55,244 nucleotides of DNA from Aestuariibacter salexigens DSM 15300 (GTDB lineage Bacteria; Pseudomonadota; Gammaproteobacteria; Enterobacterales; Alteromonadaceae). This document shows, piece by piece, positions 1-9,334 of the stretch. A program made the position numbers and the translations under genes. Positions within the stretch are counted from its first letter, which is position 1, and every line of letters begins with the position of its first letter. The stretch is from positions 1 through 55,244 of the forward strand of contig NZ_AUBH01000016.1 in the NCBI RefSeq assembly GCF_000429145.1, written 5' to 3'. A model generated the notes under the pieces. The model searched no databases. It worked only from the letters and a program-made list of their open reading frames with translations, and was not told the origin of the DNA.

Positions 1-47
1 CTATGAACGACCACATCGCTCATTGGGACAATTAACACCGATGGAAT

Positions 48-284
48 TTAAAAATCTCCCGCAACCGGTGGCTTAATTCGAGGGGGAAAGGTCACCCCAC
101 CTTCAACTAGTAAGACATTCACATTGCTTCCGATAAACTCATTCGATATCGTAATGCCAGCAGCACCAGCACCCACAATGCAAATATCACATGTGTTTGT
201 GGTTTCAATATTGATATCTTCTAGACTCTTTAATATGCTCTTTCCCTGCTCGACTAATGTCTTGATGAATCCTTCTTGATAAAC
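48..284 (-). pseudogene. Remnant of a FAD-dependent (GMC-like) oxidoreductase N-terminus
   Basis: The minus frame is open from an in-frame TAG at 285-287 to a TAA at 48-50. It encodes a short dinucleotide-binding segment, CDICIVGAGAAGITI (GxGxxG fold), followed by NVLLVEGG, the acidic end of the second beta strand. This is the first 60 or so residues of a FAD-binding oxidoreductase, probably GMC type. There is no ATG, GTG or TTG before the Rossmann motif (the first GTG is inside it, at 174-176), and the reading frame stops right after the fold starts. It therefore looks like a decayed or truncated gene downstream of the glycosyltransferase operon. A frameshifted continuation beyond the window edge is possible. 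Confidence 0.5.
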
Positions 285-1042
285 CTATTGAAAACTCTTT
301 TTAAATTACCAAGCAAGCCTAGACCGATTCGATCAGAGTGCGGGTTGTAGACAACTCTGTTCAAGTAATTAATAACAATTGAAGAGGTGCTTGACACCCA
401 CTTGGTGCAGAACTCATTGTACATGTCCATCATTATCTTTTTCCTTTTGTCCACTCCAAACGTTTGTCCACACTCGTGAGTGACTCCTGAGGATTTGCTG
501 TTAGGCAAGACAGCTAAACTGAAGCATGCCAATTTAGCACGCAGGCAATAGTCATTATCACTATAATATCCGTTGTAAAACCTTTCATCTAACACGCCGA
601 TGGCGTCAAAGACTTCACGTCGTATCGCTACACACGAAAACTCGAGATACTCAACTTCTTTTATCTGTTCCTGGTTCTCCCCTTCCAAAGAAAAATAACC
701 AGTGATGTCGTATTGTCTTAATCCTTCGATTAGTTTATCCAGCCACTTACCATAAAACTGCATATCGTTATTCAGTAGAACGACGACATCAGCCTTAATA
801 TTGGTGAGGCTATACTCGATTCCTCTATTGGTAGTCACAAGATACCCTGCATTTGAGTCATTTCTCAAATAATGCAGTCCTGAGAACATTGAAGACAAAA
901 CCTTTATATCGTCAGTACTACCGTCATCTACAACAACGGTAACGAAGTCAGCATTCTCACCTCTGGTGTCAGCCAGCGTCTCCAGGCAGCTTCTTGTTAA
1001 TTCGATGTTGTTATAGACTGGGATAACAAGTGAAATAATCAA
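254..1042 (-). CDS. Family 2 glycosyltransferase (GT-A fold)
   Basis: Predicted cytoplasmic sugar transferase of 262 aa that adds a residue to the lipid-linked repeat unit of the EPS. The N-terminus has the GT2 signature: ISLVIPVYNN (residues 3-12), VVVDDGSTDD near 40, and LLNNDM around 90 in the position of the metal/nucleotide-binding DxD-like element. The ATG-less start is a TTG at 1042; an AAGGA sequence about 9 nt upstream supports it, and the protein begins exactly at the first beta strand of the fold. It lies 13 bp downstream of the next glycosyltransferase, so the two are probably co-transcribed. Donor and acceptor sugars cannot be told from the sequence. Confidence 0.8.
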   Translation of the reverse strand: MIISLVIPVYNNIELTRSCLETLADTRGENADFVTVVVDDGSTDDIKVLSSMFSGLHYLRNDSNAGYLVTTNRGIEYSLTNIKADVVVLLNNDMQFYGKWLDKLIEGLRQYDITGYFSLEGENQEQIKEVEYLEFSCVAIRREVFDAIGVLDERFYNGYYSDNDYCLRAKLACFSLAVLPNSKSSGVTHECGQTFGVDKRKKIMMDMYNEFCTKWVSSTSSIVINYLNRVVYNPHSDRIGLGLLGNLKRVFNRFIKKDSSRH

Positions 1043-1055
1043 AGCATGAAGTCCT

Positions 1056-2201
1056 TTAGTCTATTTTGTATTCGATGTTCTCGGCAATTCTAGCCTTACG
1101 AATCGCTTCTAAATTTTCGACCCACTTTGAGTAATGTTGTCGCACACTTTCTAAGGATTGCTCAAACTCTGAGAGCATTTTTTCCCTATTTTTAAATAAC
1201 ATACCGACCTCCCCATATTTATTGAACATGGCTTCGTAGCTTCGATTGGTTGTTAATAAAAGGGGCTTCAGTGCTGTTACTGCGTCCAGAACACTTCCGC
1301 TCGCTACGTAGTCATACGTATTGGACACAGGCAAGCATATTAAGTCAGCTTTTTGAATTAGGTCGATGTATTTATCTCGCGGCACCGAACTTTTGGAAGG
1401 TTTAGTCGCAAGGGAACGTAGCTGCGCCTGTTCCTGCCCTCTCTCCATCAGTCCGATAGCATGAAAACATATCGACGCTCCGGCAAATCTATCTGCAAGC
1501 TCCAAGAACGTATCAAACCCCTTGTTTTTGCTGCAATGCCCAACAAAAGCAATATTGATAACTTCAGATATTTCAGTCTTTTTAGATGGAAAGCACTCTG
1601 TGGCTAATATCGGATGCTCCATCGTTATAACATTAGATTCCAGATGAGGAAACTTCTCAATTATGGCCTCTTTGATTCCTAACTCGAGTGCCACAATCTT
1701 TACATTATCAGGTAACGTTTTCCCAAGTGTTGAAATAAGGTCATGATACCGAATCCATGGATTTTTTGAGCGCCAATCAAAATTTGCTGCAAGATCATTA
1801 TGCAAAATAAGGTGGAACACTATACCCTTATTATTTTGTGCGCAAATTGCGACGTCTTTGAGTAAAAAGCTATTAAAGCCAGAAAATGCTACCACCTTTG
1901 CCGACAGCTCATCTATCTTCGTGTTCACGAAAGTGATTGCTTTTCGTGCCGCCCGTTTGCCAGCACTAGGACGATAGAGGCTTGTTTCCTCTGAATCAAC
2001 CATCCTTTCCAAGGGCCCCGTACTGACGGTGGGTAGGTCTTTTGTTGCTACTGAGATATTATCGGCGTGATTTGCATGTGCAAAAAAATAAAGTGACGAT
2101 TCCTGAGCGATGTTGCTGCATAAGGTACGCAGATAAGCTTCATTAAAAGGCAAATGCATAAAAGAATGAGAAAAAAAATCAAAGACTACTATATTGGTCA
2201 T
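1056..2201 (-). CDS. GT-B glycosyltransferase (family 4-like)
   Basis: Predicted 381-aa glycosyltransferase. The C-terminal half shows the second Rossmann domain of GT4-like enzymes: INIAFVGHCSKNKGFDTFLEL, then a sugar-nucleotide region with IQKADLICLPVSNTYDY and GSVLDAVTALKPLLL. The usual EX7E element is weak, so the family call is less certain than the fold. The ATG at 2201 has a GGAGTG ribosome-binding site just upstream. It starts the short two-gene minus-strand unit at the left edge and is divergent from the plus-strand glycosyltransferase at 2397. Its role is inferred to be EPS repeat-unit assembly. Confidence 0.65.
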   Translation of the reverse strand: MTNIVVFDFFSHSFMHLPFNEAYLRTLCSNIAQESSLYFFAHANHADNISVATKDLPTVSTGPLERMVDSEETSLYRPSAGKRAARKAITFVNTKIDELSAKVVAFSGFNSFLLKDVAICAQNNKGIVFHLILHNDLAANFDWRSKNPWIRYHDLISTLGKTLPDNVKIVALELGIKEAIIEKFPHLESNVITMEHPILATECFPSKKTEISEVINIAFVGHCSKNKGFDTFLELADRFAGASICFHAIGLMERGQEQAQLRSLATKPSKSSVPRDKYIDLIQKADLICLPVSNTYDYVASGSVLDAVTALKPLLLTTNRSYEAMFNKYGEVGMLFKNREKMLSEFEQSLESVRQHYSKWVENLEAIRKARIAENIEYKID

Positions 2202-2396
2202 GCTTCACTCCGTATTATAAATACGGTCAACCTATTTCTTTAATTTCGATGATATCCGACGCAATTAAAAAAGAATAGGGCTAGAAGCATTGAAGAGCAG
2301 AAAACTCTAAACTGGAGAGTAGCTGAACAAGGTGAATATTACAGTTATCTCTAGCCTTAGTCCTTTGAGGTTGATATTTTTTGAAGTGTCATAAAA
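2202..2396. promoter_or_regulatory. Divergent intergenic region between two glycosyltransferase genes
   Basis: This AT-rich 195-bp gap separates two divergently transcribed genes and must hold promoters for both, though no -35/-10 pair stands out. It contains a perfect inverted repeat, CCGTAT-N5-ATACGG, at 2210-2226, 9 nt from the minus-strand start. The repeat could be an operator or an mRNA hairpin, or be chance. Confidence 0.35.
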
Positions 2397-3386
2397 GTGA
2401 TAAGTGATATGAAATTAGAAGTGATAATGCCGTATTACCAGAGAGAATATGGCCTGTTGAGTAAGGCGGTTAGCAGCTGTATTCAACACAATCTTTGCGA
2501 CGTGATCGTTAACATAATTGATGACGAATCCCCTATTTCCGCGGAAGAAGAGCTAAGTAAACACTTCAGCACGCTACCCTCTAATATAAAGCTCATGCGA
2601 CAAACAAATACAGGTGTATCAGGAGCTCGCAATGCGGCTCTCGATAGCTTGGATAAAGATACTGACTATGTTGCATTTCTTGATCCTGACGATTCGTGGA
2701 CGACAAGTCATATAGAGAACATAGTGTTCTGTTATCAACATGATGTTGATCTTTACTTCTCTGATCTATTTGCCTATTCATCCACGCAGAGCCATTTTGA
2801 CTGGGCTGGGGTAAGTGATGATATGCTGGAACTCATCCATGGGAGCTTATACTGGTTTAAAAAAGATCTTAAAGAACTTGCAGCTCGAGGACGATTACCC
2901 ATAGTTACTTCAACTGTGTGTGTTAAAAAACATATCGCTGAAAAATTAAGATTTTCAACCAAATTTAAACAGAGCAATGAAGACCACTGGTACTGGTTTC
3001 AATGCATTAGTAAATCTACGAAGATTGCCGCCTCTACGAATAAAAGCGAAGTGCAATTTAACAAAGAGGAACAAGGCTTATTTAGCTCGATCAAGAACAA
3101 TTGGCGCAAGACGCTACAAAGCATTCATGACCAAACCACCTTACACACTAATATGAAGAAAATGCTGATTAAAAATTCAGATGCAGACATATTAAATAAC
3201 GCAACACTTCGTGAGCTCCGCCGATCCTTTTGTAGAGCGATACTATGGCACTTAATCGAAGAGCACTCATTTCCGTCTAATGCCATAACCAGATTTAACA
3301 ATGACTTCGGTTCAATAAAGGGAGAATTAGTTCTCCAAATGGTAATAATGCTCAAAAACAAGGCCATGAAATTGAGCAAACCATGA
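2397..3386 (+). CDS. Family 2 glycosyltransferase, lone plus-strand gene
   Basis: Predicted 329-aa GT-A glycosyltransferase. Visible motifs are LEVIMPYYQRE at the N-terminus, NIIDDESP near 42, the TGVSGARNAALD segment near 73, and FLDPDDSWT near 95, which carries the catalytic DxD-type acidic pair. The start is a GTG at 2397; an in-frame ATG at 2409 is equally possible and would begin at MKLEV. It is the only gene in the left 24 kb on the plus strand, so it has its own promoter and was probably inserted or inverted separately. It converges on the glycosyltransferase ending at 3403 with 16 bp between them. The sugar transferred is unknown. Confidence 0.75.
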   Translation: MISDMKLEVIMPYYQREYGLLSKAVSSCIQHNLCDVIVNIIDDESPISAEEELSKHFSTLPSNIKLMRQTNTGVSGARNAALDSLDKDTDYVAFLDPDDSWTTSHIENIVFCYQHDVDLYFSDLFAYSSTQSHFDWAGVSDDMLELIHGSLYWFKKDLKELAARGRLPIVTSTVCVKKHIAEKLRFSTKFKQSNEDHWYWFQCISKSTKIAASTNKSEVQFNKEEQGLFSSIKNNWRKTLQSIHDQTTLHTNMKKMLIKNSDADILNNATLRELRRSFCRAILWHLIEEHSFPSNAITRFNNDFGSIKGELVLQMVIMLKNKAMKLSKP

Positions 3387-3402
3387 GTCGTTGCTCATGC
3401 AG

Positions 3403-4464
3403 TTAACGTGAAAGATATTCTTCCAATCTTGCTATCAGATAGTTTGGCGTTATCTCATCCCGATTAGAATATCTAAGAGCTTCGGCAGAATAAAAGTTAT
3501 ACAGCTTTTCATCGCTCCACAATGTTGTCAAAGCATCGTTCCACTGCTCAAGATAATCATCTTTTGAGTTATCAATGAGTATGCCACCTGGTCCGACCGA
3601 TTCAGGTAACCCTCCAATATTACTCGCGATGACAGGGATCCCATTAAAATGAGCCTCAGTCGCAATTCGCCCCCATGCTTCCTCGACTCTACTTGGAATA
3701 ATTGCTAGCTTCGTTTTGCTGTAAATGGCGCGCATCTCGCCAGTTGCTCTCATAAAATTGATGTTGTTGACGCAAGCGATTTTACTTTTTATTACCTTTA
3801 TCTTTTTCTCATCAAGAATCCAAGACTCTAAAAATAGAAATGGTATGTCAGGGTTTAGCTCGGCCAGCTTAATTGCGATATCCAGTCCTTTCTCCTTATT
3901 AGGATTTACGAAAAGAACATACTTGCGGCATGTTTTTGTTACATAATCAGCTGACTCTACCAAGGGAGGTATCATCATGCTTTCTAGGCCATATTTTTGA
4001 AGGAGCCTTTTTCTTGTAAACTCAGAATTGCTTATGTACCTCAACCTTGGGTGCTTGAAGTAGTCGCCTTCTAGTAAATGGAATAAAACGTCATGAACAT
4101 AAACAAAAACAAAAAAATTAGCTTTGTGAAAACAAAGCATTTCTAAATCAACAACACGAGTACCAGCTTGACAGATAATACAATCCGGTTTGAATTCGGC
4201 AATAACTTCATCCGTAGCTTTATTTAGGTTCCATGTTCGAAAAACGACATATCCATTGTACTTATCCGGCGGAGCGCTTCTACCTGATAGTTTTTGTTTT
4301 ATTCTATTGATAACTCCGGTTTTACCCCATGACTCTAATCCGCAGAGCACGGCGACTGTGTGCCCTCTCAAACTTAAACGTTTGGCTAACTCATCGGTAG
4401 AAGATTGCGAACCTCCTTTTTTTTGCGGAAGATGCGAATGGGTTGTAAAAAATAAAATTTTCAT
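3403..4464 (-). CDS. Family 4 glycosyltransferase (GT-B)
   Basis: Predicted 353-aa retaining glycosyltransferase. The N-terminal domain begins KILFFTTHSHLPQKKGGSQ, the glycine-rich acceptor loop of GT4 enzymes. The C-terminal domain has VLFVNPNKEKGLDIAI and AIIPSRVEEAWGRIATEA, the EX7E-like region binding the nucleotide sugar, then FNGIPVIASNIGGLPE. The open frame extends to a TTG at 4509, but the ATG at 4464 places the first beta strand at the N-terminus as in other GT4 proteins, so it is preferred. It is the last gene of the long minus-strand EPS run, 73 bp after the flippase. Confidence 0.8.
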   Translation of the reverse strand: MKILFFTTHSHLPQKKGGSQSSTDELAKRLSLRGHTVAVLCGLESWGKTGVINRIKQKLSGRSAPPDKYNGYVVFRTWNLNKATDEVIAEFKPDCIICQAGTRVVDLEMLCFHKANFFVFVYVHDVLFHLLEGDYFKHPRLRYISNSEFTRKRLLQKYGLESMMIPPLVESADYVTKTCRKYVLFVNPNKEKGLDIAIKLAELNPDIPFLFLESWILDEKKIKVIKSKIACVNNINFMRATGEMRAIYSKTKLAIIPSRVEEAWGRIATEAHFNGIPVIASNIGGLPESVGPGGILIDNSKDDYLEQWNDALTTLWSDEKLYNFYSAEALRYSNRDEITPNYLIARLEEYLSR

Positions 4465-4537
4465 AAGGACCAAAAAAATTGCAGGCAAGATTAGATTGAT
4501 TATATTCAAACAGCTTATAGGCTATCGGAAATTTGAA

Positions 4538-6010
4538 TCATAATTCTACCTTGAACTTCCTGCTCATGTCATAAACCTTTTGCGGCGTGAACTGCCTTAA
4601 CCAAGTTGACTTTGTGCTAATGCTGTCAATGAGGTATAAAAATGTCACAAACATAAAGTAAGATGCCCCTCCTACAAACACTTTCAGGATCAAAACAATT
4701 AAATCTGACCCTCCTTCAATGTAAACGTAGCTAACTAGCAAATACATTGAAAAAGAAGGAATCAGGAAAAACATTATAATAAAAATAAATTTAAGCACCG
4801 AGAATTTAGTTTCATATTGAGTATATAATGCTCCGACAGAAAGTACTAAAACTCCAACCACAAGCCTCATTTCAATAAAACTTAGCAGACTGCCGGGCAT
4901 CAAAAATAAAAACAATAATATAATTAAAAACAACCCTAAAAGATCTAAGAAAATTGAGTGTTTAGTTTTATTGTAAACGTCAAAAATAACTAAGATAACT
5001 GGCATTGTTGCAAAGGGGACCATTAAGAACGACATTAAACCGAGAACATCACTTATTGGCACCCATTTTTCCCCTAAAAAAACACTAGTGAATTCGTATC
5101 TAATTGCATATAACCCAAAAGAAGAAGGTAGAACGATAGCGTAGATCATAAAAAGCGCTTGCATCGCCTTCTGAGAGAATAAAGTTTTGTCGTTTTTAAC
5201 TTTTACTAACGCCGATACAATGGGTTCAAAGGCTGGATTAAGAAATTGCCCCAATGGCATCATTGCAAACGTTTTAGCAACATGAAATTGGCCAGTTACT
5301 TCCTTCCCGAAATTAGAACCAATCAAAAACGTGTCAATCTGGGCACGCGAATACCCAATAATACCTCGTAAATAATATAAACCGGATATTGAAAGAAGGT
5401 CTTTGTCATAGAAGAACTTAAACTTTGGACGAAAGTCACATATCAAATAACTGAAAAAAACACTAAAAATTATATTTATCAAAATACCCACCACTAAAGC
5501 GAAATAATTTTGATAGATAAAGGCGACAGACACTGTCGCAATAAAGGAAGTTAACTTGGCATATATCAAAACCTTATTATGAACAGAGAAATCTATTTCT
5601 TTCTCTAGCCTTATCAGCCCTATGTTTTTGAAAGCAGAGAAAAATTGACCAACCGCCATTACCCATAGAACAACAGTAAGCTCGTCGTTTGCAAAATAGT
5701 TAGCGATGCCTTCTGAAGCGAAAATGAATATCAATGATACAAATAGCCGCAAAAGAATGTTCGTCGACCAAGCGTTGCAGTACACTTCATAGGATGGATT
5801 TTCTTTGAGTATCAGATACCTCCTCACACCGACATTCGCTAGCATGTCGAAAAGACCATTCACCATCATCGCTATTGCAACAATGCCAAAATCATCGCTG
5901 TCTAAATACCTAACAAGAATGAGCGTACTGATTACACCAATACCTTGCATAACAACATTAGAAATGAAATTCCATACGTATGCAATTGACACTTGCCTAG
6001 AATTGAACAC
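4538..6010 (-). CDS. Wzx-type oligosaccharide flippase (MOP superfamily)
   Basis: A 490-aa polytopic membrane protein with about 12-14 hydrophobic segments along its length. The N-terminus (SIAYVWNFISNVVMQGIGVI) and the following LILVRYLDSDDFGIVAIA are typical of the polysaccharide-transport members of the MOP (MATE-like) superfamily. It is predicted to flip undecaprenyl-linked repeat units across the inner membrane so that they can be polymerised in the periplasm. The start is GTG, one nucleotide after the TAG of the upstream glycosyltransferase, which implies translational coupling. The presence of a flippase and a ligase/polymerase-like protein in the same operon points to Wzx/Wzy-type assembly. 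Confidence 0.87.
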   Translation of the reverse strand: MFNSRQVSIAYVWNFISNVVMQGIGVISTLILVRYLDSDDFGIVAIAMMVNGLFDMLANVGVRRYLILKENPSYEVYCNAWSTNILLRLFVSLIFIFASEGIANYFANDELTVVLWVMAVGQFFSAFKNIGLIRLEKEIDFSVHNKVLIYAKLTSFIATVSVAFIYQNYFALVVGILINIIFSVFFSYLICDFRPKFKFFYDKDLLSISGLYYLRGIIGYSRAQIDTFLIGSNFGKEVTGQFHVAKTFAMMPLGQFLNPAFEPIVSALVKVKNDKTLFSQKAMQALFMIYAIVLPSSFGLYAIRYEFTSVFLGEKWVPISDVLGLMSFLMVPFATMPVILVIFDVYNKTKHSIFLDLLGLFLIILLFLFLMPGSLLSFIEMRLVVGVLVLSVGALYTQYETKFSVLKFIFIIMFFLIPSFSMYLLVSYVYIEGGSDLIVLILKVFVGGASYFMFVTFLYLIDSISTKSTWLRQFTPQKVYDMSRKFKVEL

Positions 6011-6011
6011 G

Positions 6012-6995
6012 CTAAGTTTTACTCTTGAAAAGGATTTTTAACCGAAGCTCAATTATTTTATATAAATTTTTCAAAGTGGCCCGACAACCAGCAGCATAGA
6101 CCCTATATAAATATGCTTTGTCAAGAGAGTTTTCGCGCAAGAAGATCTCAGATAGCTCTTCGAAAGAATACTGTAAAATTTCCCTCACTCTCTCTAGTAA
6201 TTTCTCATTTTGGAGCCTATCAAACAAATTACTCGCAGCTGTGATTTGAGATTGGATCCGATTTACTTTTGATAAGCGCGTAGATGCACTATCCCTGATA
6301 GGTATGTAGTGATTCCCAATTATTCTATCACTGAACCATATATATTTAGCCCTTTCAAGCAATATAAAATAGATATGTCTATCCTCCTCGTAGCGTATAC
6401 TCTCATCAAACAGACCTACTTCTTGGATTAACTCTTTACTAACAAGGGTACAGTTAAGGTGTGAAAAACCATACGTTGATAGTAATGTATCAACATCAAT
6501 TCGACACGAACTGTATTTTTTTTCACATTCTTTATATTTATCAATAAGTCCTTCTAGCCATATTTCTTTGCTTTCTATTTCTCCATCCGGTCTTACCGCC
6601 TTTTGGTGAGTAAAGTAAAGATCGACTCTTTCATCTGCCGTTAATTTAAAAAATCGTTCTAAGTGATGTTGGTCTGTCCATTCATCATCGTCATCTAAGA
6701 AACCAACGTAGCGACCCTTTGCGTGCAAAATACCTTCATTTCGTGCAAAGCTCGGTCCATGCCCCGCCAGACGGTAAGGCAGTGTTATAAATCGCACTTC
6801 ATTTTCATATTCATTTATGATGGTATTGTATGCTGCTTTGGCGCTTTCGTGGACGCCGTCTAGCACAACTATGACGTCTAAAAGCTCTGAGTTAGATTGC
6901 GCTAATACTGAGTCAAGTGCAGTTTGCAGCTGCTTAGGTCTGGCCCTACTGGGTATTATAATGCTTATTGCGCGTTCGCTATTTGCAGAATTCAT
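6012..6995 (-). CDS. Family 2 glycosyltransferase
   Basis: Predicted 327-aa GT-A enzyme. Motifs: ISIIIPSRARPKQLQTALDSV at the N-terminus, DVIVVLDG, ARNEGILHAKGRYVGFLDDDDEWTD (acidic DDDDEW metal site), then a C-terminal part with FDESIRYEEDRH, the usual ED-containing catalytic region. The frame is open to a TTG at 7037, but the ATG at 6995 follows the TAG of the heparinase-like gene by one nucleotide and puts the GT2 domain at the N-terminus; it is the chosen start. It is therefore tightly coupled to its neighbours and likely builds the same repeat unit. Confidence 0.82.
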   Translation of the reverse strand: MNSANSERAISIIIPSRARPKQLQTALDSVLAQSNSELLDVIVVLDGVHESAKAAYNTIINEYENEVRFITLPYRLAGHGPSFARNEGILHAKGRYVGFLDDDDEWTDQHHLERFFKLTADERVDLYFTHQKAVRPDGEIESKEIWLEGLIDKYKECEKKYSSCRIDVDTLLSTYGFSHLNCTLVSKELIQEVGLFDESIRYEEDRHIYFILLERAKYIWFSDRIIGNHYIPIRDSASTRLSKVNRIQSQITAASNLFDRLQNEKLLERVREILQYSFEELSEIFLRENSLDKAYLYRVYAAGCRATLKNLYKIIELRLKILFKSKT

Positions 6996-6996
6996 C

Positions 6997-9267
6997 CTAA
7001 TTTGCTTCCCACAAAATTCTAATTCCATTAAGCTCAACTAAAATACTATTACTCAACGTGCGTTGTAATTTGAGTTTTTCATTAGTTTCTGCGTTAAATA
7101 AATCAAACTCACTCTCATTTTTAAATACAGTAAGCCAGGAACTTGACGCCTGATTTTTAGTGCCAATTTCGATAAGAGTCGCGATTGAAAAAGTACTACT
7201 GTCTTCTTGGCTTTGTATAGCTAGTCGCCAATCAGCGTCATCAAACCATGAATTATTGGTATTTAATCGCTCAACAAATACCCCTGTGGCATTGTTTATA
7301 CTAGAAAAAGTAGGGATATATGTCCTATATTTAAGACCACCAATAGCCTTCACGGTTATAGGGTCAAAAGCGAAAATATGTTGCAAGAGGCTTCCAGAAC
7401 CTTTTACTACCGAGATTACTTTATCGGTCGACACTAGAATTCCATCATACTCTGAGCCTTCAACGACTTCAAAGTCTTGCAACTTAGGACGGTTAGCAGT
7501 GTGCCAGTACATTCCTTTCACACTACTGTTATCTGTCGCGTGAATGGTATCTAAGACTAAGAGGGTATCTGAACGAAAAAGATAGAGAAATTGCCTAGTT
7601 ACTCTTCGAACCTTTGCCTTCGAACCGTTACTAACGTATCGAATGCTGTTATAGGCCGAAGTAATATCCAATACGTAATTACAGTAAACCTCAACTACAC
7701 AATCACTTCCCAATATCTGCGCCATATCTAGCTGACGGTTGACAGCTGAGCGGTCCATCGCATCTTGACTCCCACGCAAGTTGCTATTGATGCTAAACGG
7801 TATTCTCTGGCCGCCGTCCAAAATGTTCAGGCTATAGTGCCTATTAGGTGTAAAGTCTTCGTTATCACTTAAAACAAAAATCGTATTTTTAGAGATTGAT
7901 CTCCCTGAGAAATACTTTCTTTCTTCGCTGAATAAATTATCGTACCTGCTCGCATTAACGAGCAAAGGCTCTCGCTTGAACACCGTTACGGAACCTGCAT
8001 CATAGTGCTGATGATGGGCAAACCGGTCAGCTCCTCTTATTTGAATAAACGTGCTATCTGCGTCCCAACCACTTCTAATGACTATGTGGTTTGAATACCC
8101 CTCACCAAATACCTCTGTTTTTGGAAGAATATCATCAAGTGCTTCAAGAGACGCATCGCTACTTTTTCCTTTGTTTGTTTCGGTAGGTATAACCCCTTTA
8201 CTTAAAGTTAACGGTAACATCCAGCTGTATCCGTAATAATAATTCGAACCACCAAAATATTTTTTCAGAGTCTTGGCATAAATTTGGATTGCGTTGTTTC
8301 TAGTAAACTTTGCCAGCAAATCAATAATTTTCGACGTTTCATCGCGCAAATCTGTTCGCGATCCCTCATCTCCCCATCCTTGAATAACCCAATCGGGGCG
8401 CGTGTTATATATGTGCCAGAGCCCTACTCTTTCTAGTAACCGCTCTGCTCGCAAATCAAGCAGTTCCGGACCTCCTGAAACGTTTCTCAACGTGTTGATC
8501 CCCAATATTACTGGCAGAGCTCGGTTGTTGATCCAATAGCTATAACCCTCTGGCCAAATTTCCACTTTTTCAAATGCGACAAAAAAATCGTAAAAATGAC
8601 CAAATGCTCTTACGATATAGTCTCTATTTTGGCTGTCTGAACTATCAAGTTGTGAAGCAAGCAGCAGTGCAACAGATGCTAGCGATGACCTACCGTGAAA
8701 CAATGATGCGCTGTCTCCGTCTAGCGCAAAAAGATAAGCGGATAGCATGTCACGTAACTTGGCATCAAGTCGGAGTTTTTCTTCTTTTGGCACATTAACA
8801 AGTGACTGAGCAACGTCAAGCGTATAGGCAAAAACAAGGCCATTGCCATAGCTACCCACTTCCTTCGGTGCTGTAAAGCGATACGAAAGATAGATATCAA
8901 TTAAATGCTCAGCACTTATCGCGCCATCGATGTAACAATAGTTGGCATAGTTTATCGCTCTCGAGTCGCACTTATATTCGAGGTTCGCGAGTTTCATGTT
9001 TTCTTTAAGGGTACCGATAATATTGGAATGATTATCAACATCAAGAATGTTTACAGGACTTGATGCGCTGAAAGCTACATCAGGGAAATCGTTTTGAAAC
9101 CTAGGCGAATACTGAATAAGACGCTCTGACTCACTGATAATATTCAGTTTTCTTGCGATCTTGTTTACAGCCTCATACGTTGTAAGATGAAAGCTTTTAA
9201 CAACGAATATAAAACTTCCCAAAGAAAGCACCATCATCGTGGCAAGAATTGTTATCAACAAACGCAT
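6997..9267 (-). CDS. Heparinase II/III-like protein, membrane-anchored or secreted
   Basis: A 756-aa protein with a hydrophobic N-terminal segment (about residues 3-25; signal peptide or anchor), an alpha-helical middle region rich in aromatic residues, and a beta-rich C-terminal half. Around residue 440 it has FAHHQHYDAGSVTVF followed by PLLVNASRYD, which matches the histidine/tyrosine active-site region and DAGS motif of the heparinase II/III family of uronic-acid polysaccharide lyases. Found inside EPS operons, such proteins are thought to trim or edit nascent acidic polysaccharide in the periplasm. Acidic sugar is consistent with the wecB-wecC genes at the other end of the locus. Substrate is not determinable from sequence. 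Confidence 0.8.
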   Translation of the reverse strand: MRLLITILATMMVLSLGSFIFVVKSFHLTTYEAVNKIARKLNIISESERLIQYSPRFQNDFPDVAFSASSPVNILDVDNHSNIIGTLKENMKLANLEYKCDSRAINYANYCYIDGAISAEHLIDIYLSYRFTAPKEVGSYGNGLVFAYTLDVAQSLVNVPKEEKLRLDAKLRDMLSAYLFALDGDSASLFHGRSSLASVALLLASQLDSSDSQNRDYIVRAFGHFYDFFVAFEKVEIWPEGYSYWINNRALPVILGINTLRNVSGGPELLDLRAERLLERVGLWHIYNTRPDWVIQGWGDEGSRTDLRDETSKIIDLLAKFTRNNAIQIYAKTLKKYFGGSNYYYGYSWMLPLTLSKGVIPTETNKGKSSDASLEALDDILPKTEVFGEGYSNHIVIRSGWDADSTFIQIRGADRFAHHQHYDAGSVTVFKREPLLVNASRYDNLFSEERKYFSGRSISKNTIFVLSDNEDFTPNRHYSLNILDGGQRIPFSINSNLRGSQDAMDRSAVNRQLDMAQILGSDCVVEVYCNYVLDITSAYNSIRYVSNGSKAKVRRVTRQFLYLFRSDTLLVLDTIHATDNSSVKGMYWHTANRPKLQDFEVVEGSEYDGILVSTDKVISVVKGSGSLLQHIFAFDPITVKAIGGLKYRTYIPTFSSINNATGVFVERLNTNNSWFDDADWRLAIQSQEDSSTFSIATLIEIGTKNQASSSWLTVFKNESEFDLFNAETNEKLKLQRTLSNSILVELNGIRILWEAN

Positions 9268-9334
9268 ATTTAACGTGCACTATGCCGATGAATCGGGTGA
9301 AAGCCAGATTGGGAAGGGAGCGGAATAATCATTT

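Noticed and set aside
3373-3399. TGAGCAA-N11-TTGCTCA hairpin between convergent glycosyltransferases
   Set aside because: It could be a bidirectional terminator, but no T-run follows on either strand and a competing CATGAG/CTCATG pairing exists.
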